This document shows positions 19,587 through 28,857 of a stretch of DNA of 64,000 bases, in pieces. Position 1 is the first letter of the stretch. The number at the start of each line of letters is the position of its first letter. The DNA comes from Porphyromonadaceae bacterium (GTDB lineage: Bacteria; Bacteroidota; Bacteroidia; Bacteroidales; Dysgonomonadaceae): NCBI GenBank assembly GCA_022840285.1, contig JALHIE010000001.1, positions 62,001 through 126,000 on the forward strand, in the 5' to 3' direction. The notes beneath the pieces were generated by a model. That model saw only the letters and a program-made list of their open reading frames with translations, did no database searches and was not told the origin of the DNA. The position numbers and the translations under genes are program-made.

Positions 19587-19919
19587 ATGGAAACAAACAG
19601 ACAACAAAAAGTAAACCGGCTGATTCAGAAAGAGCTCGGTGAAATTTTTCTAATGGAAACCAAAAAGATGCCGGGTGTGCTTGTGTCGGTTACACACGTT
19701 CGGGTAACCCCCGATCTGGGGATAGCGCACTCTTACCTGAGCATATTCCCCTCGGAAAAAGGAAGTGAATTGGTGCAGAACGTAAACGATAACGTGAAAT
19801 CAATCCGGTACAACCTGGGAAAACGAATCGGAAAACAGTTGCGTGTCGTTCCCGAGTTGGTTTTTTACCTGGACGACTCGCTCGACTACATCGAAAACAT
19901 TGATAAATTATTGAAATAA
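19587..19919 (+). CDS. rbfA: Ribosome-binding factor A
   Basis: A 110-residue KH-fold protein that binds the 30S subunit and helps 16S rRNA maturation. Family signatures are the N-terminal RVNRLIQKELGEIF pattern, VSVTHVRVTPDLGIAHSY at about 32-49, and the C-terminal LGKRIGKQLRVVPELVFYLDDS. Normal length. It is tightly packed between the methyltransferase and the permease gene. Confidence 0.95.
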   Translation: METNRQQKVNRLIQKELGEIFLMETKKMPGVLVSVTHVRVTPDLGIAHSYLSIFPSEKGSELVQNVNDNVKSIRYNLGKRIGKQLRVVPELVFYLDDSLDYIENIDKLLK

Positions 19920-19920
19920 C

Positions 19921-21153
19921 GTGAATCTTTCCCTCTTTGTCGCCCGACGCTATCTTTTCTCTAAGAAATCACACAACGCCATTAATGTCATTTCGCTTAT
20001 ATCGGTGTGTGGAATTGCTATTGCCACGATGGCAATGGTCTGCGTTTTGTCTGTTTTCAACGGATTTGGCGGAATTGTTGAAGGGATGTTCAGCGCTTTC
20101 GATCCGGACCTGAAAATTACGGCCAAAGCCGGAAAAGTATTTGATTACCACACGCCCGCCTTTGATAAGGCCTTACGGGTTGAAGGTATTCAGATGATAT
20201 CGGAGTCGCTCGAAGAAAATGCGTTGTATAAATTTGAGGACCGTCAGGTGCCGGCTCTGGTGAAAGGAGTCTCGGAAGAGTTCCGGTTGATGGCCGAGAT
20301 GGATAAACTCATGGTGGACGGCAGGTTCCGCCTGAGCGATGACGCAGTGAACTACACAACCCTCGGAACAGGACTGGCTATCACGCTGGGCGTACGGGCA
20401 GGATTTGTAAACCCGATCGAAATTTATGCTCCGAAACGCGATGTGAACGTTAACCTGGCAAACCCGTCGGCGGCATTCACGCGCGAAGATATTCAGATAG
20501 GCGGTGTCTTCAGCCTCAATCAGCCCGATGTGGATGATCAGATGGCCATTATTCCCATCCGTTTGGCACGCGAACTGTTCAGGTACGACAACGAAGTATC
20601 CTCCCTCGACATTAAGCTTCATCCCGATGCCTCGCTGAAGAGAGTAAAATCGGAAATTGAGAAGATACTGGGAGACAATTTTCTGGTGGAAAACCGGTTC
20701 GAGCAGCAGATTGAATCTTTCAGGATGTTGCAGATCGAGAAATGGGTGACGTTCCTTATACTGGCCTTTATCCTGTTGATTGCCGTTTTTAACGTGGTTG
20801 GATCACTCTCGATGTTGATTGTGGAAAAGACGGTGGATATCAAAAGTTTAAAAAACATGGGAGCGAGCAACAACCTTATTTCACGCATTTTTCTATACGA
20901 AGGATGGCTGATCGCCTTTTTCGGAATCATTTCGGGAATTGTTGCCGGGCTGACCTTGTGTTTGTTGCAGCAGCATTTCGGATTGCTCCGCCTGAGCAAT
21001 GTGCCCGGAGCCTATGTGGTGGATGCCTATCCGGTTATTGTACGGTTCTGGGATATTGTAACTGTCTTTGTGGTGGTTAGCATCATCTCGCTGTTTACCA
21101 TATTTTATCCCATCAATAACTTGAAGAAGAGGTTAAAATTTGCGGAGGCGTAA
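19921..21153 (+). CDS. LolC/LolE-like FtsX-family ABC transporter permease
   Basis: A 410-residue inner-membrane protein with one N-terminal transmembrane helix (about 25-50), a large periplasmic domain (about 50-270) and three C-terminal helices (about 275-300, 320-350, 375-400). The opening LFVARRYLFSKKSHNAINVISLISV and the FtsX core are typical of LolC/E lipoprotein-releasing subunits, which extract lipoproteins from the inner membrane. The ATPase LolD is not adjacent. Translation starts at a GTG at 19921, one base after the rbfA stop codon, so translational coupling is likely. Confidence 0.9.
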   Translation: MNLSLFVARRYLFSKKSHNAINVISLISVCGIAIATMAMVCVLSVFNGFGGIVEGMFSAFDPDLKITAKAGKVFDYHTPAFDKALRVEGIQMISESLEENALYKFEDRQVPALVKGVSEEFRLMAEMDKLMVDGRFRLSDDAVNYTTLGTGLAITLGVRAGFVNPIEIYAPKRDVNVNLANPSAAFTREDIQIGGVFSLNQPDVDDQMAIIPIRLARELFRYDNEVSSLDIKLHPDASLKRVKSEIEKILGDNFLVENRFEQQIESFRMLQIEKWVTFLILAFILLIAVFNVVGSLSMLIVEKTVDIKSLKNMGASNNLISRIFLYEGWLIAFFGIISGIVAGLTLCLLQQHFGLLRLSNVPGAYVVDAYPVIVRFWDIVTVFVVVSIISLFTIFYPINNLKKRLKFAEA

Positions 21154-21185
21154 CACGTTTGCTCTTCGCTCAAAGCATATAAACA

Positions 21186-22502
21186 ATGAAGATAGCAGTC
21201 GTTGGAACAGGATATGTAGGATTGGTTTCGGGTGCATGCTTTGCCGAAATGGGAGTGGATGTTACCTGTGTGGACATTGACGAATCCAAGATCGAGGGAT
21301 TGAAACAAGGCATTATCCCTATTTACGAACCCGGGTTGAAAAATATTGTGGTTCGCAATTACGATGCCGGCAGGTTACATTTTACTACCGATTTGCCATC
21401 GGTTTTGAACGACATGGATATGGTTTTTATCGCTGTCGGGACTCCCTCGGACGAAGAGGGCAACGCCGAGATGAAATACGTTTGGGAGGTTACAGAAACC
21501 ATTGGCGACTACATTGGAAAACCGCTGCTGATCGTCACCAAAAGTACTGTTCCGGTGGGAACTTCGCACCGGATAAAAGAACGGGTGCAGCACAAATTGG
21601 TCAAACGGGGCCTCAGCGACCTGGAGTTTGATGTAGCCTCCAATCCCGAGTTCCTGAAGGAGGGTGCTGCCGTGGACGACTTCATGAGTCCCGACCGTGT
21701 GGTGGTGGGTGTGGAGTCTGAGCGGGCCAAGGAGTTGATGACCCGGCTATATCGCCCGTTCCTGCTCAATAATTTCCGCGTAATCTTCATGGACATCCTC
21801 TCGTCGGAGATGACAAAGTATGCCTCCAATGCCATGCTGGCAACCCGGATAAGCTTTATGAACGATGTTGCCAACCTGTGCGAACGGGTGGGAGCCGACG
21901 TGAACATGGTGCGGCGGGGTATCGGTAGCGACACACGTATCGGGAAGAATTTTCTCTATCCGGGTTGCGGATATGGGGGAAGCTGCTTCCCCAAAGATGT
22001 GAAAGCGATCATCAGGGTGGCCGAAAATGTAGGGTATGAAATGAGTGTGCTTAAGGCTGTAGAGCAGGTAAACGAGAATCAGAAGAAGATTCTTTTCCTA
22101 AAATTCAGTGAGTTTTTCAACGGTGCAGTAGAAGGAAAAACCGCTGCTGTCTGGGGATTATCTTTCAAGCCCGAAACTGACGATGTGAGGGATGCACCGG
22201 CCCTGCAGCTGATAAACAGTCTGTTGGAGTCCAACGTAAATGTCCGTGCGTATGATCCGGCGGCGATGAATGAAGTCCGAAAACTGTTAAACGATAAAAT
22301 ATATTACGCCAAAGATATTTACGACGCCGCGAACAATGCCGACGCACTTATCGTTCCTACTGAATGGAAGGAGTTTCGTCTACCCAACTGGGAGATTCTG
22401 AAAAAGATTATGCGTACACACCTGGTTGTCGACGGACGGAACATTTACAACAAAGAGGACCTTTCTTCCTACGGATTCGAATACCGGGGGATAGGTTTAT
22501 AA
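21186..22502 (+). CDS. ugd: UDP-glucose 6-dehydrogenase
   Basis: A 438-residue enzyme oxidising UDP-glucose to UDP-glucuronate, a precursor for surface polysaccharides. The N-terminal Rossmann domain starts MKIAVVGTGYVGLVSGACFA. The active-site motif PGCGYGGSCFPKDVKA with the catalytic cysteine lies near residues 257-272. The C-terminal UDP-binding domain includes AVWGLSFKPETDDVRDAP. Full length. It starts 32 bp after the permease gene. Confidence 0.96.
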   Translation: MKIAVVGTGYVGLVSGACFAEMGVDVTCVDIDESKIEGLKQGIIPIYEPGLKNIVVRNYDAGRLHFTTDLPSVLNDMDMVFIAVGTPSDEEGNAEMKYVWEVTETIGDYIGKPLLIVTKSTVPVGTSHRIKERVQHKLVKRGLSDLEFDVASNPEFLKEGAAVDDFMSPDRVVVGVESERAKELMTRLYRPFLLNNFRVIFMDILSSEMTKYASNAMLATRISFMNDVANLCERVGADVNMVRRGIGSDTRIGKNFLYPGCGYGGSCFPKDVKAIIRVAENVGYEMSVLKAVEQVNENQKKILFLKFSEFFNGAVEGKTAAVWGLSFKPETDDVRDAPALQLINSLLESNVNVRAYDPAAMNEVRKLLNDKIYYAKDIYDAANNADALIVPTEWKEFRLPNWEILKKIMRTHLVVDGRNIYNKEDLSSYGFEYRGIGL

Positions 22503-22528
22503 CATGAAGTTCAGGTTATCCATAAAAA

Positions 22529-23155
22529 ATGAATTTAATTGAAGCGCTCAACTGGCGTTATGCGACAAAGCGGATGACGGGAGAAAAGATTGTGGAAAGC
22601 GACCTTGATGTCATTCTGGAAACCATTCGTTTAACGCCTACTGCATATGGTCTGCAGCCTTTTAAAGTTGTAGTTACTCAAAAAAAAGAGTTGCTGGACG
22701 AGGTTTTCGAGAAATCTTGTCCGCAAATTGTGATCAAGCAATGTTCTCACCTGCTTATTTTTAAAGCGAGGAAAAAGCTTGACTCCGAATACCTGGAAGG
22801 CTACCTGAAGGAGATGAAGCGCCTCAGAAACTCCACAGATGAATACATTGACGGGTATCGTTCCAAGATCTTAAAGGTGATTGACGACCCGCGGATCAAT
22901 AAATTCAGCTGGACGATCCGGCAAACGTATATCGCACTGGGGTATGCCACTGTTGCTGCGGCGACACTGGGAATCGACTCCACGCCCATCGAGGGGTTTG
23001 ATGCACAAGCGTTAAACCGGGCGCTCAAACTCGATACCGATAGAGAAGAAGCCGTGGTGATGCTTACACTGGGTTACCGGGATGGGAAAGAAGATAAATT
23101 GGCGAATTTGCCGAAGATCAGAAAACCGATGGACTTGCTGGTGGAGAGGATATAA
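22529..23155 (+). CDS. Nitroreductase-family NAD(P)H-dependent oxidoreductase
   Basis: A 208-residue FMN-dependent enzyme of the NfsB/dihydropteridine reductase type. It starts MNLIEALNWRYATKRM, the usual FMN-phosphate contact region, with RLTPTAYGLQPFKVVV near residues 34-49 and a C-terminal VMLTLGYRDGKED. The physiological substrate is unknown. It ends 10 bp from the convergent gldN stop codon. Confidence 0.92.
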   Translation: MNLIEALNWRYATKRMTGEKIVESDLDVILETIRLTPTAYGLQPFKVVVTQKKELLDEVFEKSCPQIVIKQCSHLLIFKARKKLDSEYLEGYLKEMKRLRNSTDEYIDGYRSKILKVIDDPRINKFSWTIRQTYIALGYATVAAATLGIDSTPIEGFDAQALNRALKLDTDREEAVVMLTLGYRDGKEDKLANLPKIRKPMDLLVERI

Positions 23156-23165
23156 TGAAGTGAAA

Positions 23166-24143
23166 TCAGTACCTCCTATCCCTCATTGTGTTGGAACTGA
23201 GGTCGGAAGCTGCTCTTGCAGCACTTCTTCTTGTTCGGCGGGTTGGCTTTTCCGGTTTTACAACAGTTGAATCGGTATTCTCTTTCCACAGTCTCTCTTC
23301 AAAATCCCTGAGTTCTCGCTCGATTCGCTCCTGTTCCGCTTTCATCTCCTCGGGGGTGGAAGTATATTGCGAAATGGTTAGGTTGCGCGGGTTGGCTGTC
23401 TTGTAAATTTCGCCGTCGTACTGTTTCATGCGGAAGAAATCATCGATCGTTCCCGTCAGGGTGTTGTTGAGGCTCGAAGTCATGACGGGCATACGCAGAG
23501 CGTAGGGGCGAATTTCGTCGTAGGGAATCCAGAAAAGCGGATAGCGGACGATCTGGGATTCGTAGTCACCCTGGCGATAGATAATGGGGCATACGGCAAT
23601 TGTTTTCACCCCGTAGTTCGATGTCCCGGTTTCAAAATAGTAGGCTTCCTTCAGGTAATATCCCAATACTTCGTGACTGGGAATATCCGCCTTGCTGACG
23701 GCGATGTTCCCGTCTTGTGTCTCGTGGGAAATTTCGAACCTGTCGAGAAATTCCTTGAAATCGATCTTGTATTCATCCGTGAAGACTTCCCGGCCATCCA
23801 GGTATTCGTAAGCCGAAATCTTGTTTTCGGAGAGCAGGTTGAAAATCAGGGTGAACAGGTTCATCCTTCCCTGTTCCGGCAGTACCGGATAGTAGAGCGG
23901 CGCGTTGCTTTCCCTTGACAGATCGAGATAACGGTAGACCTCACGCATCCATTTGGCATCGCCGATATCCGTAGGTTGCGTGCGGTTCATCTGCCCGGAG
24001 CGGCTCGTTAATTCCGGGATGTTGTTCGTATCGGATTGGCCTTGATTCCGGCGTTGCAACCTTTCCCGCGCAGTCTCCTGGGAGAAGCAGTTTCCGATAC
24101 AGCAGAAAATGAATAACGAAACAAGTATTGGCGTAAATTTCAT
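23166..24143 (-). CDS. gldN: Type IX secretion system protein GldN/PorN
   Basis: A 325-residue periplasmic protein with an N-terminal signal sequence (MKFTPILVSLFIFCCIGNCFS). With GldK it forms the outer-membrane-associated ring of the type IX secretion system, which exports proteins with CTD signals. Family features include the WMREVYRYLDL segment near residue 63, YEYLDGREVF, and a charged C-terminus. It is the last gene of porP-gldK-gldL-gldM-gldN and starts 48 bp after gldM. The basic tail (TRRTRRSAARAASD) is a local feature. Confidence 0.95.
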   Translation of the reverse strand: MKFTPILVSLFIFCCIGNCFSQETARERLQRRNQGQSDTNNIPELTSRSGQMNRTQPTDIGDAKWMREVYRYLDLSRESNAPLYYPVLPEQGRMNLFTLIFNLLSENKISAYEYLDGREVFTDEYKIDFKEFLDRFEISHETQDGNIAVSKADIPSHEVLGYYLKEAYYFETGTSNYGVKTIAVCPIIYRQGDYESQIVRYPLFWIPYDEIRPYALRMPVMTSSLNNTLTGTIDDFFRMKQYDGEIYKTANPRNLTISQYTSTPEEMKAEQERIERELRDFEERLWKENTDSTVVKPEKPTRRTRRSAARAASDLSSNTMRDRRY

Positions 24144-24191
24144 TGTCCTATATGTTTTTTAAATTCCACATCCGGGGTCTCAATTCGTAAA

Positions 24192-25748
24192 TCAGTTTAT
24201 CCTCACCTCAATTACCGCTATCTCCCTTTCCAGTCCATCGGGGCCAATCGCTTTCACTCCCGAAATATAGAAGTATTTACCGCGCTGCAACCGGCGGATT
24301 TGTTCTTTTTGCCTTTCCGAAAACCGGCTTCCGTCGGACACTTCGGGAATGGCATTTCCCATGGAGTCGAAAAACAGGGTGCGAAAACCGGTTACCCGGA
24401 AAGGGATATTCAGGATTCCATCGTCGATGGCGGCTTTTATGCCCGGAGCATTCATCAATAGGTTTTTTGCCAGGCTGCCGCCTTTAAACGTAACCGGATT
24501 CCCGTTGGCATCGGCATATTCGATGTAGGGAGTGGGGTCGGGCAGGGTACGGACACGAAAATTTTTGGTTGCCAGCTGCCGCACCTGGCTTCCCGTTCTT
24601 GCCGAGATGGAGATCGTTGCATCCCGACCGGCAGCAGCCGGTTTGGCTTCCCACAAGTTGCCTTTTCTGACGAGTGAACCGTTGGTCATGGTCGCCGAGA
24701 TGTCTTGCGGAGCAATTCCCGGCACGGAGATACTGACCTCATTCCCAATCCCTGCGTAAAGGACATTCATCAGGGTAGGCGCGATGGTGGCCACGGGTTC
24801 GACAACGGTATAGCTGTCCGAAAAGTTCCTGCGTACCACACTGCCATCGCCTCCCATCGTTTCAACATAGCCCTCCACCGGAAAAGTTCCTACGGCGGAG
24901 CTTCCTGCGGAGAAGAACCCCCTGGAAGAGGAGTCGAGTGATTGGCCGTTTACGAATATGTGGGGAACTTGTGTGGAATCTTCTGCCGAAAGGATGATCC
25001 GGGCGTTGTAGGTGCCTCCCTGAATGACGATTTTCGATTCGGGAATAACGTATGCCCGGAGCTGGTTTACCCTGAGATCGCTCACGTCGATGCTGTTGAG
25101 CAGGCTGCTCAGTGCTTCTCCCTCCGAAGACCTGACATCGTTCTGGATTTTCGAAAGGATCGTTACGGCTGCGGAAACAGGCATCTTCTCGAAGAGCGAT
25201 TCCTCCCAGTTCTTACGGGAACCGCTCCTTTCAGACGGGATTGTGCTGAGGTTGTTCTCAATGACTTCGCGTCGGCCCGAGTCGTGAATAAGGCCGGTTA
25301 CGGTCTGGCGGTAACTGTCGATGGCTGCACGCAACCTCATTCCCTTACGGGTTGAATGCGACAACATGACAAAGGAGGCCGCATCCAGATTATCTTTGTT
25401 TTTGATGTTGTTGATGTTCCCTTTTTTTCCGTCCGACTCTTTGACGATCTGCACTTTCAGGGTTTCTATGTAGTTCACCAGCGAATCACTCATCCGTTTC
25501 ACCTGTACCCCTTTGTCGAACCACTCGCCGGCTTTTTCCCTGTTTTGGGAGCTATATTCCTCAAGTTCTTTCATAATCAACCGGTTCCTGGCGAGCATGT
25601 TTTTCGATGAATTGCCCAGGCTGTCGCCAACAATATCGAATCCGTTGAGCACCTCGGCCGATACGTTTAGCGCCAGCATAGCGATAAACACCAGATACAT
25701 CAGGTTTATCATTTTTTGACGGGGAGAGTTGGGACTGTTGCTGATCAT
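24192..25748 (-). CDS. gldM: Type IX secretion system motor subunit GldM/PorM
   Basis: A 518-residue protein with a short cytoplasmic start (NSPNSPRQKMINLMY), one transmembrane helix at about residues 15-35 (MYLVFIAMLALNVSAEVLNG) and a long periplasmic part made of helical then beta-rich domains. With GldL it forms the proton-driven motor spanning the inner membrane and periplasm. The conserved start RQKMINLMYLVFIAMLALNVS is diagnostic. Its start codon overlaps the last bases of gldL (stop at 25745), so the two are translationally coupled. Confidence 0.96.
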   Translation of the reverse strand: MISNSPNSPRQKMINLMYLVFIAMLALNVSAEVLNGFDIVGDSLGNSSKNMLARNRLIMKELEEYSSQNREKAGEWFDKGVQVKRMSDSLVNYIETLKVQIVKESDGKKGNINNIKNKDNLDAASFVMLSHSTRKGMRLRAAIDSYRQTVTGLIHDSGRREVIENNLSTIPSERSGSRKNWEESLFEKMPVSAAVTILSKIQNDVRSSEGEALSSLLNSIDVSDLRVNQLRAYVIPESKIVIQGGTYNARIILSAEDSTQVPHIFVNGQSLDSSSRGFFSAGSSAVGTFPVEGYVETMGGDGSVVRRNFSDSYTVVEPVATIAPTLMNVLYAGIGNEVSISVPGIAPQDISATMTNGSLVRKGNLWEAKPAAAGRDATISISARTGSQVRQLATKNFRVRTLPDPTPYIEYADANGNPVTFKGGSLAKNLLMNAPGIKAAIDDGILNIPFRVTGFRTLFFDSMGNAIPEVSDGSRFSERQKEQIRRLQRGKYFYISGVKAIGPDGLEREIAVIEVRIN

Positions 25749-26278
25749 TTGGGCTGCGGGTTTGTCATCGCTTGAATCATACGCCCGTAAATTTGGTTCA
25801 GCTCCTCTATCTGCCGGGTCATCTTTTCGGTCTCCCGGTTGAGGGATTCCATCTGTTGAACATATCCCATAGAGTTCTGGCTGATGTGTCTATAGGATTC
25901 CTGCAGCGACTCCGATATTCTTATCAGCTTCTCCGTCGCTTGCGCAAATTTCATTACGTTATCCGGGACCGGTGCGAGTTGGTCCGCCGGATCTCCGGGA
26001 GTGACGGGAAGCGGTGGTAGATTTTCACTGCGTTGCACTGCATGGAAAGCCGGAGCTTCCTTCGGTGGCCTGTCCAGTCCGTAGAGAATAAAAACAATAC
26101 ACTCTATGGCCATGCCCGTTCCGAAAATAATGTTTCCCCAAATGCCCCACCAATGCAACACCTTGACCATGGCTCCAAAAATAACGATGGCTGCGCCAAA
26201 GCTATAGGCGTACTGCAGAAACCGCTGTCCGTTGCCGGTCTGGAGGGCACTTTCTATTTTCCTGATTATTTTGTTCAT
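25745..26278 (-). CDS. gldL: Type IX secretion system motor subunit GldL/PorL
   Basis: A 177-residue inner-membrane protein with two transmembrane helices (about 24-43 and 47-68, around VKVLHWWGIWGNIIFGTGMA). The conserved glutamate in the second helix (GMAIECIVFILYG) is the residue implicated in proton coupling in GldL. The cytoplasmic tail is helical and ends in QMESLNRETEKMTRQIEELN, likely coiled coil. It seems shorter than many GldL proteins, in which the cytoplasmic tail is longer. The ATG at 26278 is chosen; the frame extends to 26341 but that extension overlaps gldK. Confidence 0.93.
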   Translation of the reverse strand: MNKIIRKIESALQTGNGQRFLQYAYSFGAAIVIFGAMVKVLHWWGIWGNIIFGTGMAIECIVFILYGLDRPPKEAPAFHAVQRSENLPPLPVTPGDPADQLAPVPDNVMKFAQATEKLIRISESLQESYRHISQNSMGYVQQMESLNRETEKMTRQIEELNQIYGRMIQAMTNPQPK

Positions 26279-26307
26279 CTTCTCTCTTTTGTTCAACCCT
26301 TTCCAGG

Positions 26308-27726
26308 TTATTGTTGAGTTCCCATCGGAGTCCTCACGCATCGAAATCCGATGTAGGACCGTCCGCGGTTTTGGTATTCCGAATCACGCATATCCGACCG
26401 GATAAAGGTGGAGATATCTTTCCAGGAGCCGCCTTTCACTACTTTCCTTTTCAGTGTATAGGGATCCTCGGCAGCGGCATTATACCGGTACTCGGGATTC
26501 ATGTCACTCATGATCTGATTTCCCGATTCGGTGTAGGCCGTTGATGTCCATTCCGCTACGTTGCCTGCCATATCGTACAATCCGAAACTGTTGGGACGGT
26601 AACTTTTCGTTTTTGCAGGAATCAGGTTGCGGTCGGCGGCGTAAGCGCCTTCTCCCGGTTTGAAGTTGGCCGGGAAGCAATCCTCCTCGTCCTGGGCAGC
26701 TGTCGATCCCCACGGGTACCTGTTTTCCGTTTTTCCGCTTCGGGCAGCCATTTCCCATTCCGCCTCGGTGGGGAGGCGGTATTTTTCAACCTTAACGTCC
26801 CGGCGTTGCAGGCTCCGGCGAAGAAACATCGTTCGCCATTCGCAGAACGCAGTCGCGGCTTCCCACGAGACGCCCACCACGGGATGATGCGCGTAGCCGG
26901 GGTGAGAAAAATAGTGGCGCATATAGGGTTCGTTGTTTGCGTTGTTGAAGTCGTTCACCCAGCAAGTGGTATCGGGGTAGATGTTTACTATCCGGGTGTG
27001 CACAAAGTCGTACAAGCTGCTCAACGGACGGGTAAGGGTCTTGTTGACGATACGTCCCTCTTCGTCTACATATGCCGTATCTTTCGATATCACGATCACC
27101 TCGTCCGGATCCGAGGCAAGATCGGTGTCTAGTATTCTCTCGTCCGGATCCAGCCTGTTTTGTCGTTTTGCCGCTTCGGCAGCATCAAACCATTCGTAAC
27201 GAAAATTCATCTGGCGGGCATCCAGCATCTTCTTTCCGGTGATCGGATGCGTTATGTACACGCTGTTGATGGCAGCTTCTTCCTCTTCGGTATTTCTCGT
27301 CCACGGAATGGGAATGCTCCAGTTGAGATGAGGAGGTACGGGGTCGCCGTATTCGTCTTCGGTAATCCTGTAAAGATCATCACCGGCGTATGCCGGATCG
27401 GCAAGACGTTCACGGATGATGGAGTCGCGCACCCAGAAAACAAATTGTTTGTACTGTGAGTTGGTAATCTCTGCCTCGTCCATCCAGAAGTTATCTACCG
27501 AAACGCCGCGAGTGGGAACAGTCATTCCCCACAACGAATCGATCTCACCGGGACCCATTCGATAAGAGCCACGCGTGACAAGCACCATGTTGTAGGGTGT
27601 GGGTTCGTTCCACACTTTTCCGACAGGGACTCCCGTCAGTTCACCTCCCGTGCTGACTCCGATACCCCGGCGGCTGCAGGAGGCCAGCGCGATGAGAATC
27701 AGGGCCGGAATTAATTTATAATTCAT
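26308..27726 (-). CDS. gldK: Type IX secretion system lipoprotein GldK/PorK
   Basis: A 472-residue outer-membrane lipoprotein. The lipobox is LIALASC at residues 11-17. The body is a formylglycine-generating-enzyme (SUMF1) fold, seen in NMVLVTRGSYRMG, the HHPVVGVSWEAATAFCEWR block, LPTEAEWEMAARSG and the C-terminal VVKGGSWKD and IGFRCVR. It forms the periplasmic ring with GldN. It precedes gldL with 29 bp between them. Confidence 0.96.
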   Translation of the reverse strand: MNYKLIPALILIALASCSRRGIGVSTGGELTGVPVGKVWNEPTPYNMVLVTRGSYRMGPGEIDSLWGMTVPTRGVSVDNFWMDEAEITNSQYKQFVFWVRDSIIRERLADPAYAGDDLYRITEDEYGDPVPPHLNWSIPIPWTRNTEEEEAAINSVYITHPITGKKMLDARQMNFRYEWFDAAEAAKRQNRLDPDERILDTDLASDPDEVIVISKDTAYVDEEGRIVNKTLTRPLSSLYDFVHTRIVNIYPDTTCWVNDFNNANNEPYMRHYFSHPGYAHHPVVGVSWEAATAFCEWRTMFLRRSLQRRDVKVEKYRLPTEAEWEMAARSGKTENRYPWGSTAAQDEEDCFPANFKPGEGAYAADRNLIPAKTKSYRPNSFGLYDMAGNVAEWTSTAYTESGNQIMSDMNPEYRYNAAAEDPYTLKRKVVKGGSWKDISTFIRSDMRDSEYQNRGRSYIGFRCVRTPMGTQQ

Positions 27727-27809
27727 AGTTTATCATTCATAATTCAATGTGACAATGAGCCGGGAAACTGTCCTGACTTCTGCCCCGTAACCGGTAATTA
27801 CTACAACTT

Positions 27810-28796
27810 TCAAAGAAGCCGGATACTTTTATAGGGCATCGGCTCTTTTTTGAACAAATCTACCGGGATCCGGTACCTGAAGCTCACTTCGTGGCCGCCT
27901 CCTCCTTTCCCTATACCTGATGTGTACAGGTTGTACGCATAACCCATCTCGATGTTTTCGATAACGGCTCCGGCAAAAAATGAACCTCCCTCTTTACCGT
28001 TTTGCGACACACCCGCCGAATATTTCTTGTTGTAGACCAACCGCACGGCTGTTTGCAGCCGCGTGGAAGTAAAGTTCGTCAGCAAGAGAATCAGCGGTTC
28101 TATTTCAACTAACGGATGAAATACGTTTATATTGCATCCGGCCATAAAATTATACGAAAGGGGAATTTTTGCAGATGTTGAATCGGTCGCCACGTCTTCT
28201 GTGGGGACCCGACTTTGCAGCGGATTGAACAGTGGCTGGTTGATGTGCATGGCTGCCCCGCTGATGTGGAACTTCCGGGTTATCCATGAAATTCCGGCAT
28301 TCAGGTCGATGGTCTTCTTGTCTGCAGGATGGATCCTGATGGTTTTCCGGTTGTTTTTCGCAGAGTCGGCGGTCAGCTGAACAGTAGTTGCATCGAAATT
28401 GAGATTCAATATTCCCGCCTGAACGCCGATGCGAAATGTTCCCTTTCCGAATTTACGGTTCAATGCGTACTGGGCGGCAATGAGGGAGTTTTGTTCATTC
28501 CCGGCGGTATTTGTGAACATCTGGATACCGATGCCGTGTTGTAGTCCCCAAAACTCGACCGGCATATCCGCTGAGAGAAAGAGGTGTTTGGGTGCATTTT
28601 TTATGTTCGCCCACCGGTAGTTGTAGGCTCCCGAGACCTGGATCTCACCGGCCTCGCCCGCGAACGAAGGATTATAATAGCTCCTTACCGTCCAGAACTG
28701 GCTGAACGAGACATCCCATTGCGCTTGCATTTGAGCAGCACAGAAGAGGAAGATCACAGACAAAAAAAGCAATCGCCGTTTTTCCATTAAAGCCAT
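27810..28796 (-). CDS. PorP/SprF-family type IX secretion outer membrane protein
   Basis: A 328-residue beta-barrel protein with a signal peptide (LLFLSVIFLFCAAQMQAQ). PorP/SprF proteins work with the GldKLMN machine; the family motif WDVSFSQFWTVRSYYNPSFAGE after the signal peptide and the C-terminal GHEVSFRYRI are typical. Two in-frame starts exist, ATG at 28796 (MALMEKRR) and ATG at 28787 (MEKRR). The second gives a more usual signal peptide. Both lie inside or at the edge of a perfect hairpin. It is the first gene of the secretion locus. Confidence 0.93.
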   Translation of the reverse strand: MALMEKRRLLFLSVIFLFCAAQMQAQWDVSFSQFWTVRSYYNPSFAGEAGEIQVSGAYNYRWANIKNAPKHLFLSADMPVEFWGLQHGIGIQMFTNTAGNEQNSLIAAQYALNRKFGKGTFRIGVQAGILNLNFDATTVQLTADSAKNNRKTIRIHPADKKTIDLNAGISWITRKFHISGAAMHINQPLFNPLQSRVPTEDVATDSTSAKIPLSYNFMAGCNINVFHPLVEIEPLILLLTNFTSTRLQTAVRLVYNKKYSAGVSQNGKEGGSFFAGAVIENIEMGYAYNLYTSGIGKGGGGHEVSFRYRIPVDLFKKEPMPYKSIRLL

Positions 28797-28811
28797 AACG
28801 GAAAAACGGCG
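28774..28811 (-). promoter_or_regulatory. Perfect hairpin covering the porP start codons
   Basis: CGCCGTTTTTCC (28774-28785) and GGAAAAACGGCG (28800-28811) are perfect 12-bp complementary arms around a 14-nt loop. In the leftward RNA the first porP ATG lies in the loop and the second at the edge of the 3' arm. Seven U residues follow about 4 nt after the stem, so it could act as a terminator/attenuator or as a translational block. Confidence 0.6.
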
Positions 28812-28857
28812 AAAAAATTGTACAGCTCGCTACCGGTTTGTTTTGCTTCCGCAGGGA

